A DNA stretch of 5,946 nt from UBA8950 sp034411635 (GTDB lineage: Bacteria > Chloroflexota > Anaerolineae > Anaerolineales > Villigracilaceae): contig DAOUML010000280.1 of NCBI GenBank assembly GCA_034411635.1, positions 1 to 5,946 of the forward strand. The letters run 5' to 3'. Below are positions 1-5,946 of this stretch, piece after piece. The notes below the pieces were generated by a model. The model saw nothing but the letters and a program-made list of their open reading frames with translations. It was not told where the DNA came from and made no database searches. Within the stretch, counting starts at the first letter, position 1; each line of letters begins with the position of its first letter. Both the position numbers and the translations under genes were made by a program.

Positions 1-54
1 CTGCGCTCTGTGCGCCGGACCTTGGTTGAAAAAGCGCAGAAGGAGTTGCCATGA
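1..54 (+). CDS. Probable 3' end of an unidentified upstream gene, overlapping narG
   Basis: Reading from base 1 in frame 1 gives 17 sense codons ending LVEKAQKELP and then a TGA at 52-54. That stop shares bases with the narG start codon in the arrangement ATGA, a common sign of translational coupling in operons. The other two forward frames also stop early (TGA at 25-27 in frame 3, TGA at 60-62 in frame 2), so the frame choice rests on the ATGA overlap and on the charged, helix-like tail. Seventeen residues are too few to identify a family. In related operons the gene before narG is often a c-type cytochrome or a NarK transporter, but nothing here shows which. It could also be non-coding leader that is open by chance. 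Confidence 0.4.
   Translation: MRSVRRTLVEKAQKELP
38..45 (+). promoter_or_regulatory. Ribosome binding site of narG
   Basis: AGAAGGAG lies five bases before the ATG at 51 and is a strong Shine-Dalgarno match. An in-frame TGA at 27-29 rules out a longer NarG with an upstream start in this frame, so this site fixes the short N-terminus and excludes a hidden signal peptide. Confidence 0.85.
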
Positions 55-3000
55 GTTGGATTGAAGAAATCGCAAACCCGCAAGCCCGTCAGTGGGAAGA
101 GTTTTATCGCAACCGCTGGCAGCATGACCGGGTGGTCAGAAGCACACACGGCGTCAACTGCACCGGCAGTTGCTCGTGGATGATTTACGTCAAAGACGGC
201 ATCGTCACCTGGGAGTTGCAAGCGCTCGATTATCCGGCCCTCGAATCCGGCTTGCCGCCCTACGAGCCGCGCGGCTGCCAGCGCGGGATTTCGTTCTCCT
301 GGTATCAGTACAGCCCGGTGCGAGTGAAGTATCCATACATGCGCGGCGTGCTGATGGACTTGTGGCGCAAAGCCAAAGCCAAGCACAGCGACCCACTTGA
401 AGCCTGGACAAGCATTATGGAAGACCCGGCGGCGCGTAAATCCTTCCAGGTGGCGCGCGGTAAGGGCGGGTTCCGCCGCGCCTCTTGGGAGGAAGTGCTG
501 GAGATCACCGCCGCCTCCACGCTGTACACCGTTAAAAAATACGGGCCAGACCGGGTGATTGGTTTTTCGCCTATCCCGGCCATGTCCATGCTCAGTTATG
601 CGGGCGGAAGCCGCTTCCTGCAACTGATGGGCGGCGTCAGCATGAGTTTCTACGACTGGTACAGCGACCTGCCCCCGGCCAGCCCCGAAACCTGGGGCGA
701 GCAGACTGATGTAGCCGAAAGCGCTGACTGGTTCAATTCCAAATTTATCGCGTCGGTCGGTTCGAACATGAGCATGACCCGCACCCCGGATGTGCATTTC
801 GCCGCCGAAGCGCGTCACAACGGCACCAAGCTGGTGGTTTTTGCGCCCGATTACAGCATGGTCGCCAAATACGCCGACTGGTGGGTGCCGGTCAACGCCG
901 GGCAGGATGGCGCGTTCTGGATGGCGGTCAATCATGTCATCCTGAACGAGTTCCACCACCAAAACCCGACCCCCTACTTCTTGGATTACTCGCGCCGCTA
1001 CACCGACGCTTCCTTCCTGATTACGTTGGAGGAAGTGGATGGCAAATACGTGCCCGGACGCATGGTGCGCGCCAACCAGGTTGCCCGCACGAAGGATGTC
1101 GAAAACGGCGAATGGAAATTCCTGGTCTGGGACGAACTGAGCAACGAGCCGCGTATGCCGCAGGGCAGTCTGGGCTTCCGCTGGCAAAAGCAAAAGGGCC
1201 AGTGGAATCTGGAGCCAAAGGACGGCCTGGATGGCAGTGAAATCCAATTCCAATTGACCTTTCTCGGCTCTGCCGATGGGCAGTTGACCGTTTCCTTGGC
1301 GGATTTCTCCGCCGGTAAATCTCTCCAGCGCAGCGTGCCGGTGCGGTATCTGGAAACAGTCTCGGGGGAGAAAATCCCGGTCGCTACCGTCTATGACCTG
1401 CAAATGGCGCAATACGGCGTCGGGCGCGGGCTGGAAGGCGATTATCCCGCCGATTATGACAACCCCGACCTGCCCTACACGCCCGCCTGGCAGGAGCGCT
1501 ACACCGGCATTGACCGCAAATCGGTCATCCAGTTTGCCCGCGAGTGGTCTGTGACCGCCGCCAAGACCGAAGGCAAATGCACCATCATCATCGGCGCGGG
1601 CGTCAACCATTGGTATCACAACAACCTGATTTACCGCGCCTGCATCGGTGCGCTGCTGCTGACCGGCTGCGTGGGTCGCAACGGCGGTGGGCTGAATCAC
1701 TATGTCGGGCAGGAGAAACTGGCTCCGGCGGCACCCTGGGCATCCATCGCCTTCGCCACCGACTGGCTAAAGCCCCCGCGCCAGATGAACACCCCTTCCT
1801 TTCACTACGTCAACACCGACCAGTGGCGCTACGAGCGCACCTATACTGAGCAACAGCCAGTAGAGCGTCCCGGCCAGGAAATGACCCAGGAACACACAAT
1901 TGACTCGCAAGTCCGCGCGGTGCGCATGGGCTGGCTGCCCTCGTACCCGCAGTTTGACCGCAGTTCGCTGGAAATTGTCAGCCTGGCTGAAAAAGATGGA
2001 GCCAAGACCGACGCTGAGATCAAACAGTGGATTGTAGATAACCTGAAATCGGGCGACCTGAAATTCGCAGTACAAGACCCGGACGCGCCGGAAAATTGGC
2101 CACGCCTGTGGTTCATCTGGCGTGGCAGCGCGCTCAACGCCAGCGCCAAAGGCCAGGAATACTTTTTCAAGCACTATCTCGGCACACACCACCAGATTAT
2201 TGCCGAAGAAGCCGACCCGAGCAATTTCAAGGAAGTGAACTGGCGCGAACAGGCTCCTGAAGGCAAGCTCGACCTGATTGTGAACGTCAACTTCCGCATG
2301 GATACCACCGCGTTGTATTCGGATATCGTTCTTCCGACCGCCAGTTGGTACGAAAAAGACGACCTGAATACCACCGATATGCACTCCTTCATCCATCCAC
2401 TGGCTGCCGCCGTGCCGCCCTCCTGGGAATCGAAGAGCGACTGGGACATTTTCAAAATCCTGTCGGAAAAAGTCGGCGACCTGGCGAAGAAACACCTACC
2501 TGAGCCGGTGCGCGACCTGGTGGCCATGCCGCTCCAGCACGACACCCCCGCCGAGATGGCCCAGCCGCATATCCGCGATTGGGCGCGTGGCGAGTGCGAA
2601 CCCATCCCCGGTGTGACCATGCCCAATTTTGTGGTGGTCGAGCGCGATTACGCCAACATGGGCAAACGCTTCGTCTCGTTCGGGCCGGAAGTGCGCAAGA
2701 ACGGCCAGTCGGTGCATGGCATTCACTGGAAAGTGGACGACCTGTATCAGGAACTGCTCAACAGCCGTCCGACCGTCACCTGGAATGGGGAGCGCTACCC
2801 GTCGCTGGAAATCGCCCGCGACGCCGCCAACGTCATCCTGCACCTGGCTCCTGAAACCAACGGCGAAGTGGCCTTCCGCGCCTTCCAGGCCGAAGAAGAA
2901 CGCATGGGCCTGAAACTGACCGACCTGGCTGAGCCGACTCGCGCCTCGCGTGTCACTTTCAACGACCTGACCCAACAGCCGCGCCGCTTGCTCAACAGCC

Positions 3001-3674
3001 CAATCTGGACCGGTATCACCAGCAATGGCCGCCCCTATTCGGCCTATACCTTGAACGTGGAGCGGCTCGTCCCCTGGCGCACATTGACCGGACGCCAGCA
3101 TTTCTACCTTGACCATGAAGGCTATCTGGCGCACGGTGAGAACCTCGCCACCTACAAACCGCGTCCTCATCCGCTGGCCTTTGGTGACCTCGATCAAAGC
3201 AAGGGCGAAGGAAAAACCATCCGCCTGAACTACCTGACCCCGCACGCCAAGTGGCACATCCACTCGAATTACTTCGACAACGACCGCATGTTGACGCTCT
3301 CGCGCGGTATCGAGCCGCTCTGGATCAGCGAAGAAGACGCCAGGCAGATTGGCATTGTGGATAACGACTGGGTGGAAGCCTATAACGATCACGGCGTGGT
3401 CGTCACCCGTGCCATTGTCAGCGCGCGCATCCCGAATGGGTTGTGTATCGTTTATCACGCCCCGGAGCGCACTATCAACGTGCCGAAATCGCCCATGCGC
3501 GGCAACAAACGCGCGGGTGGGCACAACAGCCCCACGCGCATCCACCTGAAGCCTTCGCTGATGGTCGGCGGCTACGGTCAGTTCACCTACAGCTTCAACT
3601 ACTGGGGGCCGACCGGCGTCAACCGCGATACGTTTATTCTCGTCCGCAAACTGCCTGGCGAGCCAAAGTTCTAA
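51..3674 (+). CDS. narG: Respiratory nitrate reductase alpha subunit (NarG / NxrA-like)
   Basis: This is the catalytic subunit of the DMSO-reductase superfamily; it reduces nitrate to nitrite at a Mo-bisPGD centre. It has 1207 residues against about 1247 in E. coli, and the N-terminus is about 17 residues shorter. FS0 [4Fe-4S] ligands are H33, C37, C41 (HGVNCTGSCSW) and C76. The Mo-ligating aspartate is D206 in SFYDWYSDLPPAS, matching E. coli D222. GAGVNHWYH is at 515-523, and the conserved stretch ending in YSDIVLPTASWYEKDD is near 740-771. The C-terminal dinucleotide-binding domain starts near 1060: H1065 and H1071 (TPHAKWHIH), H1136 (YHAPER) and H1158 (GGHNS) match the four E. coli pyranopterin-contacting histidines 1092, 1098, 1163 and 1184. 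There is no Tat motif, so it should face the cytoplasm. The residue after C76 is Q (CQRG), where E. coli has P. It heads the operon. Sequence alone does not settle nitrate reductase against nitrite oxidoreductase. Confidence 0.95.
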   Translation: MSWIEEIANPQARQWEEFYRNRWQHDRVVRSTHGVNCTGSCSWMIYVKDGIVTWELQALDYPALESGLPPYEPRGCQRGISFSWYQYSPVRVKYPYMRGVLMDLWRKAKAKHSDPLEAWTSIMEDPAARKSFQVARGKGGFRRASWEEVLEITAASTLYTVKKYGPDRVIGFSPIPAMSMLSYAGGSRFLQLMGGVSMSFYDWYSDLPPASPETWGEQTDVAESADWFNSKFIASVGSNMSMTRTPDVHFAAEARHNGTKLVVFAPDYSMVAKYADWWVPVNAGQDGAFWMAVNHVILNEFHHQNPTPYFLDYSRRYTDASFLITLEEVDGKYVPGRMVRANQVARTKDVENGEWKFLVWDELSNEPRMPQGSLGFRWQKQKGQWNLEPKDGLDGSEIQFQLTFLGSADGQLTVSLADFSAGKSLQRSVPVRYLETVSGEKIPVATVYDLQMAQYGVGRGLEGDYPADYDNPDLPYTPAWQERYTGIDRKSVIQFAREWSVTAAKTEGKCTIIIGAGVNHWYHNNLIYRACIGALLLTGCVGRNGGGLNHYVGQEKLAPAAPWASIAFATDWLKPPRQMNTPSFHYVNTDQWRYERTYTEQQPVERPGQEMTQEHTIDSQVRAVRMGWLPSYPQFDRSSLEIVSLAEKDGAKTDAEIKQWIVDNLKSGDLKFAVQDPDAPENWPRLWFIWRGSALNASAKGQEYFFKHYLGTHHQIIAEEADPSNFKEVNWREQAPEGKLDLIVNVNFRMDTTALYSDIVLPTASWYEKDDLNTTDMHSFIHPLAAAVPPSWESKSDWDIFKILSEKVGDLAKKHLPEPVRDLVAMPLQHDTPAEMAQPHIRDWARGECEPIPGVTMPNFVVVERDYANMGKRFVSFGPEVRKNGQSVHGIHWKVDDLYQELLNSRPTVTWNGERYPSLEIARDAANVILHLAPETNGEVAFRAFQAEEERMGLKLTDLAEPTRASRVTFNDLTQQPRRLLNSPIWTGITSNGRPYSAYTLNVERLVPWRTLTGRQHFYLDHEGYLAHGENLATYKPRPHPLAFGDLDQSKGEGKTIRLNYLTPHAKWHIHSNYFDNDRMLTLSRGIEPLWISEEDARQIGIVDNDWVEAYNDHGVVVTRAIVSARIPNGLCIVYHAPERTINVPKSPMRGNKRAGGHNSPTRIHLKPSLMVGGYGQFTYSFNYWGPTGVNRDTFILVRKLPGEPKF

Positions 3675-3681
3675 ACTGGTA

Positions 3682-3719
3682 TCAGCCCTGACAGGTTTTA
3701 GAAACCTGTCAGGGCCTGA
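3682..3719 (+). repeat. Perfect 14-bp inverted repeat (hairpin) between narG and narH
   Basis: GCCCTGACAGGTTT at 3685-3698 is followed by the loop TAG and then by its exact reverse complement at 3702-3715. If C3715 is bulged out instead, TCAG (3682-3685) pairs with CTGA (3716-3719) and the stem grows to 17 pairs. Each arm holds a small odd palindrome, CCTGACAGG on the left and CCTGTCAGG on the right, which differ only in the middle base, so the two arms are also near direct repeats. The element starts eight bases after the narG stop and ends just before the narH ribosome binding site. No T-run follows, so it does not look like an intrinsic terminator. It may be a dispersed REP- or MITE-like palindrome, or an mRNA processing or stability element. 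Confidence 0.85.
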
Positions 3720-3720
3720 A

Positions 3721-3726
3721 AAAGGA
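3721..3726 (+). promoter_or_regulatory. Ribosome binding site of narH
   Basis: AAAGGA lies seven bases before the ATG at 3734, right after the hairpin. It sits outside the stem, so the fold need not hide it. It supports the start that gives the conserved NarH N-terminus MKIRSQ. Confidence 0.75.
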
Positions 3727-3733
3727 ACTCATT

Positions 3734-5224
3734 ATGAAAATTCGCTCACAAATTTCAATGGTATTTCATCTCGACAAGTGCATCGGCTGCCACACTTGCA
3801 GTGTCGCTTGCAAAAACATTTGGACTGACCGCCAGGGCGCGGAATATATGTGGTGGAACAACGTCGAGACCAAGCCTGGCGTCGGCTTCCCAACCCAATG
3901 GGAAGACCAGGAAAAATACAAAGGCGGATGGGAACGCAAAGACGGCAAAATTGAACTCAAACTGCAAAACCGCGCCCAGACCTTTGGCAACCTGTTCTCC
4001 AACCCGGCCCTGCCCACGATGGACGACTACTACGAACCCTGGACGTACAACTACGGCGACCTGTTCAACTCCCCGCTCGGCGATGACCAGCCGGTGGCCC
4101 GCCCCATCTCGCGCGTGGATGGCCGTCCGATGGAGATTGAATCCGGCCCGAACTGGGACGACGACCTGGGCGGTTCGAACATCTACGCCAAAAACGACCC
4201 CATGCTTGACAACCTGAGCGACGACGAAAAGCGGAGGCTTTTCGCGGTGGAGCAGATTTTCTACTTCTACATGCCACGCATCTGCAATCACTGTCTCAAC
4301 GCGGGTTGTGTGGCGGCTTGCCCCTCGGGAGCCATCTACAAACGCGCCGAGGACGGCATCGTGCTGATTAATCAGGAAAAATGCCGCGGCTGGCGCATGT
4401 GCGTTTCCTCCTGCCCCTACAAAAAGACCTTCTACAACTGGTCTACCGGCAAATCGGAAAAGTGCATCCTGTGCTACCCGCGCCTGGAAACTGGACAGGC
4501 CCCAGCCTGCTTCCACTCCTGCGTTGGACGTATCCGCTACCTGGGCGCGTTACTCTACGACGCCGATAAAATCGAAGCCGCCATCAATGTGCCGGATGAA
4601 GAACTGGTGGATCGCCAACTGGACATTATCCTCGACCCGCACGACCCGGAAGTGATTGCCGCCGCCAAACAGGATGGCATCCCCGATGGCGTCATCACCT
4701 CCGCGCAGCAATCACCGGTTTACCGCTACGTTAAGGAATGGCGGCTTGCCCTGCCCCTGCACCCCGAATATCGCACCCTGCCGATGTTGTTCTACGTCCC
4801 GCCGCTTTCGCCGGTTATCTCGTATTCGCAGGAAAATGGCGCGCAGTTGGTTGAAAGTGAGCTATTCAACACCCTCGAAAAATCGCGCGTGCCGGTGCGC
4901 TACATGTCGCGCATGTTGGCGGCGGGCAACGATTCGCTGGTGGAGAAAGCCTACAAAAAGATGATTGCCGTGCGCCTGTACAAACGCGCCCAAACCGTCG
5001 GTGATGTTTCAGAAGCGGAGGCCCAATCCGCGCTCGCCAAAGCCGAAATGAGCGCCGAAGAAGCCGAAGCCATCTACCACCTGACTTCGCTGGCCTCCTA
5101 CCAGGAGCGATTTGCCATCCCGCCCACCCCGCGCGAAGGCGACATCGAAGAAGTTCACGACCCCCAACAGCGCAAAGCCGAAACCGGTTTTGGACAGCGC
5201 CAGGGGCCGCGCCGAGGGCTGTAG
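3734..5224 (+). CDS. narH: Respiratory nitrate reductase beta subunit, four Fe-S clusters (NarH / NxrB-like)
   Basis: This electron-transfer subunit links the haems of NarI to FS0 of NarG on the cytoplasmic side of the membrane. It has 496 residues against 512 in E. coli; the C-terminal tail is shorter and different. The cysteine sets are complete and fall at the same residue numbers as in E. coli NarH as I recall it: C16, C19, C22, C26 (CIGCHTCSVAC); C184, C187, C192, C196 (CNHCLNAGCVAAC); C217, C223, C227; and C244, C247, C259, C263. In the third group W220 (CRGWRMC) stands where a fourth cysteine would be, the family signature of a [3Fe-4S] cluster beside three [4Fe-4S] clusters. NVETKPG and YKGGW near residues 45-65 and the block YLGALLYDAD after C263 are further family landmarks. 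No signal peptide is seen. The gene follows narG after 59 bases and its TAG is two bases before narJ. Confidence 0.96.
   Translation: MKIRSQISMVFHLDKCIGCHTCSVACKNIWTDRQGAEYMWWNNVETKPGVGFPTQWEDQEKYKGGWERKDGKIELKLQNRAQTFGNLFSNPALPTMDDYYEPWTYNYGDLFNSPLGDDQPVARPISRVDGRPMEIESGPNWDDDLGGSNIYAKNDPMLDNLSDDEKRRLFAVEQIFYFYMPRICNHCLNAGCVAACPSGAIYKRAEDGIVLINQEKCRGWRMCVSSCPYKKTFYNWSTGKSEKCILCYPRLETGQAPACFHSCVGRIRYLGALLYDADKIEAAINVPDEELVDRQLDIILDPHDPEVIAAAKQDGIPDGVITSAQQSPVYRYVKEWRLALPLHPEYRTLPMLFYVPPLSPVISYSQENGAQLVESELFNTLEKSRVPVRYMSRMLAAGNDSLVEKAYKKMIAVRLYKRAQTVGDVSEAEAQSALAKAEMSAEEAEAIYHLTSLASYQERFAIPPTPREGDIEEVHDPQQRKAETGFGQRQGPRRGL
5214..5218 (+). promoter_or_regulatory. Weak ribosome binding site of narJ
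   Basis: GAGGG lies inside the last codons of narH, eight bases before the narJ ATG at 5227. The match is modest. With only two bases between the narH stop and the narJ start, ribosomes finishing narH could re-initiate here, so narJ is probably coupled to narH. Confidence 0.5.
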
Positions 5225-5226
5225 CC

Positions 5227-5778
5227 ATGAGCATCCCATTGACCGACTCTCTTTTGCGCGTTTTTGCCGACCTTCTGGATTACCCCACCCCGCAGGTTCA
5301 CCAGCAAGCCGAAGCCTGCCTGTCCGAACTGCAAGCGATTCCCGAAGCCGCCCAGCCCCTGGAAGTGTTCCAGCGTGGTATCGCAAATCTCTCACTCGAA
5401 CGCCTGCAAGAACTTTACACCGTCACCTTCGACATGCAACCGCTCTGTTATCCGTACGTCGGCTATCACCTGTTTGGCGAAAGCTACAAACGCGGCGCGT
5501 TCATGGCGCAGCTGAATGAAACCTACCACGCCCACGACTTTTGCCCCCAGCAGGAACTACCCGATCACCTGCCTGTTGCCCTGCGCTATTTGGGACTGGA
5601 AGCGGCCCGGCGCGAGGAAGACTTTGGCAGCGCGCTGATTGTCGAGGGTATCCTTCCAGCCCTGGTGAAAATGCTCCAGGTTTTCAACCAGCAAACTGAA
5701 AATCCGTATGCCAGCCTGCTCTCGGCCCTGCATGTGGCGCTTGCCCAGGCTGTTGAAAAGGAGTTGAGCCATGCTTGA
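5227..5778 (+). CDS. narJ: Nitrate reductase molybdenum cofactor assembly chaperone NarJ
   Basis: This is a TorD-like all-helical cytoplasmic chaperone. In the known system NarJ binds the N-terminus of apo-NarG, allows FS0 and Mo-bisPGD insertion and delays membrane docking; it is not part of the mature enzyme. Family landmarks visible here are DLLDYP at residues 15-20, GESYKRG from residue 84, and the hallmark ELPDHLP at 110-116 followed by ALRYL. The length of 183 residues is short against about 236 in E. coli; the missing part is the poorly conserved C-terminal tail, and the end is a clean TGA, so I read this as a natural short form and not a truncation. It starts two bases after narH, and its last eight bases overlap the narI start. 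Confidence 0.92.
   Translation: MSIPLTDSLLRVFADLLDYPTPQVHQQAEACLSELQAIPEAAQPLEVFQRGIANLSLERLQELYTVTFDMQPLCYPYVGYHLFGESYKRGAFMAQLNETYHAHDFCPQQELPDHLPVALRYLGLEAARREEDFGSALIVEGILPALVKMLQVFNQQTENPYASLLSALHVALAQAVEKELSHA
5756..5763 (+). promoter_or_regulatory. Ribosome binding site of narI, inside the end of narJ
   Basis: AAAAGGAG lies seven bases before the ATG at 5771. It decides the narI start over the ATG at 5778, which is in another frame. The stretch AAGGAGTTG followed by CCATG closely repeats the narG start region (41-53), apart from two added bases. Confidence 0.8.
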
Positions 5779-5946
5779 TGAATTGCTTTTTGTCGTTTTT
5801 CCGTATCTTGCTGTTGCCATCGGCGTAGGCGGAACCATCTACCGCTACATGACCAACCAGTTCTCGTTCTCCAGCCTGTCCTCCCAATTCCTGGAAAGCG
5901 ACCTGCAATTCTGGAGTTCAACGCTCTGGCACTATGGCATCATCCC
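5771..5946 (+). CDS. narI: Respiratory nitrate reductase gamma subunit, haem b (NarI), 5' part only
   Basis: This is the membrane subunit that oxidises quinol and passes electrons through two b haems to NarH. The window holds 58 complete codons of roughly 225 expected, beginning MLDELLFVVFPYLAV. Residues 6-23 form a hydrophobic first transmembrane helix, followed by the family pattern Y-R-Y and SSLSSQFLE (E. coli has R-Y-D and AASSQMLD). A second helix begins near residue 47. H54 in LWHYGI aligns with E. coli H56, one of the haem ligands; the other three ligands lie beyond the window. The start overlaps narJ by eight bases, which suggests coupled translation. Whether the gene is intact cannot be judged. 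Confidence 0.92.
   Translation, partial: MLDELLFVVFPYLAVAIGVGGTIYRYMTNQFSFSSLSSQFLESDLQFWSSTLWHYGII

Noticed and set aside
51..180. A possible Tat signal on NarG, as in periplasm-facing NarG or NxrA
   Set aside because: The N-terminus has no twin-arginine motif followed by a hydrophobic stretch, and an in-frame TGA at 27-29 blocks a longer start.
1767..3545. Two long abutting minus-strand open frames (1767-2495 and 2496-3545) opposite narG
   Set aside because: They lie wholly inside a well-conserved narG, show no family motifs I recognise, and are the usual antisense shadow of GC-rich codon use.
3685..3720. Hairpin read as an intrinsic terminator between narG and narH
   Set aside because: The stem is followed by CTGAAAAAGG on the plus strand, with no T-run, and on the minus strand by TGATACC. 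Neither direction has the required U-tract, and narH must be transcribed with narG.
4382..4402. Missing cysteine in the third NarH cluster (W220 in CRGWRMC)
   Set aside because: This is the normal family feature that makes the cluster [3Fe-4S]; E. coli NarH has the same tryptophan, so it is not a defect.
3755..4516. Minus-strand open frame of 253 codons opposite narH
   Set aside because: It mirrors the conserved NarH cysteine region, its translation is low-complexity (V, A, G, F rich), and no independent start signal was found.

Overview
The window is almost entirely filled by one plus-strand operon for a membrane-bound respiratory nitrate reductase or a closely related cytoplasm-facing nitrite oxidoreductase. 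The order is narG (alpha, Mo-bisPGD and FS0), narH (beta, four Fe-S clusters), narJ (assembly chaperone) and the start of narI (gamma, dihaem b membrane anchor, cut by the window end). This is the canonical narGHJI order. All three complete genes are full length, with the metal-ligand residues in place and no sign of frameshift or decay.

Layout: bases 1-54 probably hold the last codons of an upstream gene whose TGA overlaps the narG ATG (ATGA). narG runs 51-3674. The only real intergenic gap (3675-3733) holds a striking near-perfect hairpin with nested palindromic arms, followed by a ribosome binding site. narH runs 3734-5224, narJ starts two bases later (5227-5778), and narI starts inside the end of narJ (5771 onward). 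Apart from the narG-narH gap the genes are packed as expected for one translationally coupled transcript. No promoter or regulator site is visible, because only 50 bases precede narG.

How the parts work together: NarI takes electrons from quinol through two b haems, NarH passes them through its Fe-S chain, and NarG reduces nitrate to nitrite at molybdenum. NarJ holds apo-NarG until cofactor and FS0 are inserted. No Tat signal is present on NarG, so the catalytic dimer should face the cytoplasm. If the complex is an NXR, the electron flow runs the other way, from nitrite.

Organism: a moderately GC-rich bacterium. The short NarG N-terminus, the CQRG and YPYMRGVL patterns and the NarH sequence are not enterobacterial. 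From memory of the family they fit the Gram-positive/Thermus/Chloroflexota/Nitrobacter NxrA-like side of the NarG tree. The hairpin type makes me lean toward Chloroflexota (Anaerolineae-like), but this is an impression and not a result. I see no undescribed multi-gene system here. The points worth a second look are the NAR-versus-NXR question, the G/H hairpin element and the coupled upstream gene.
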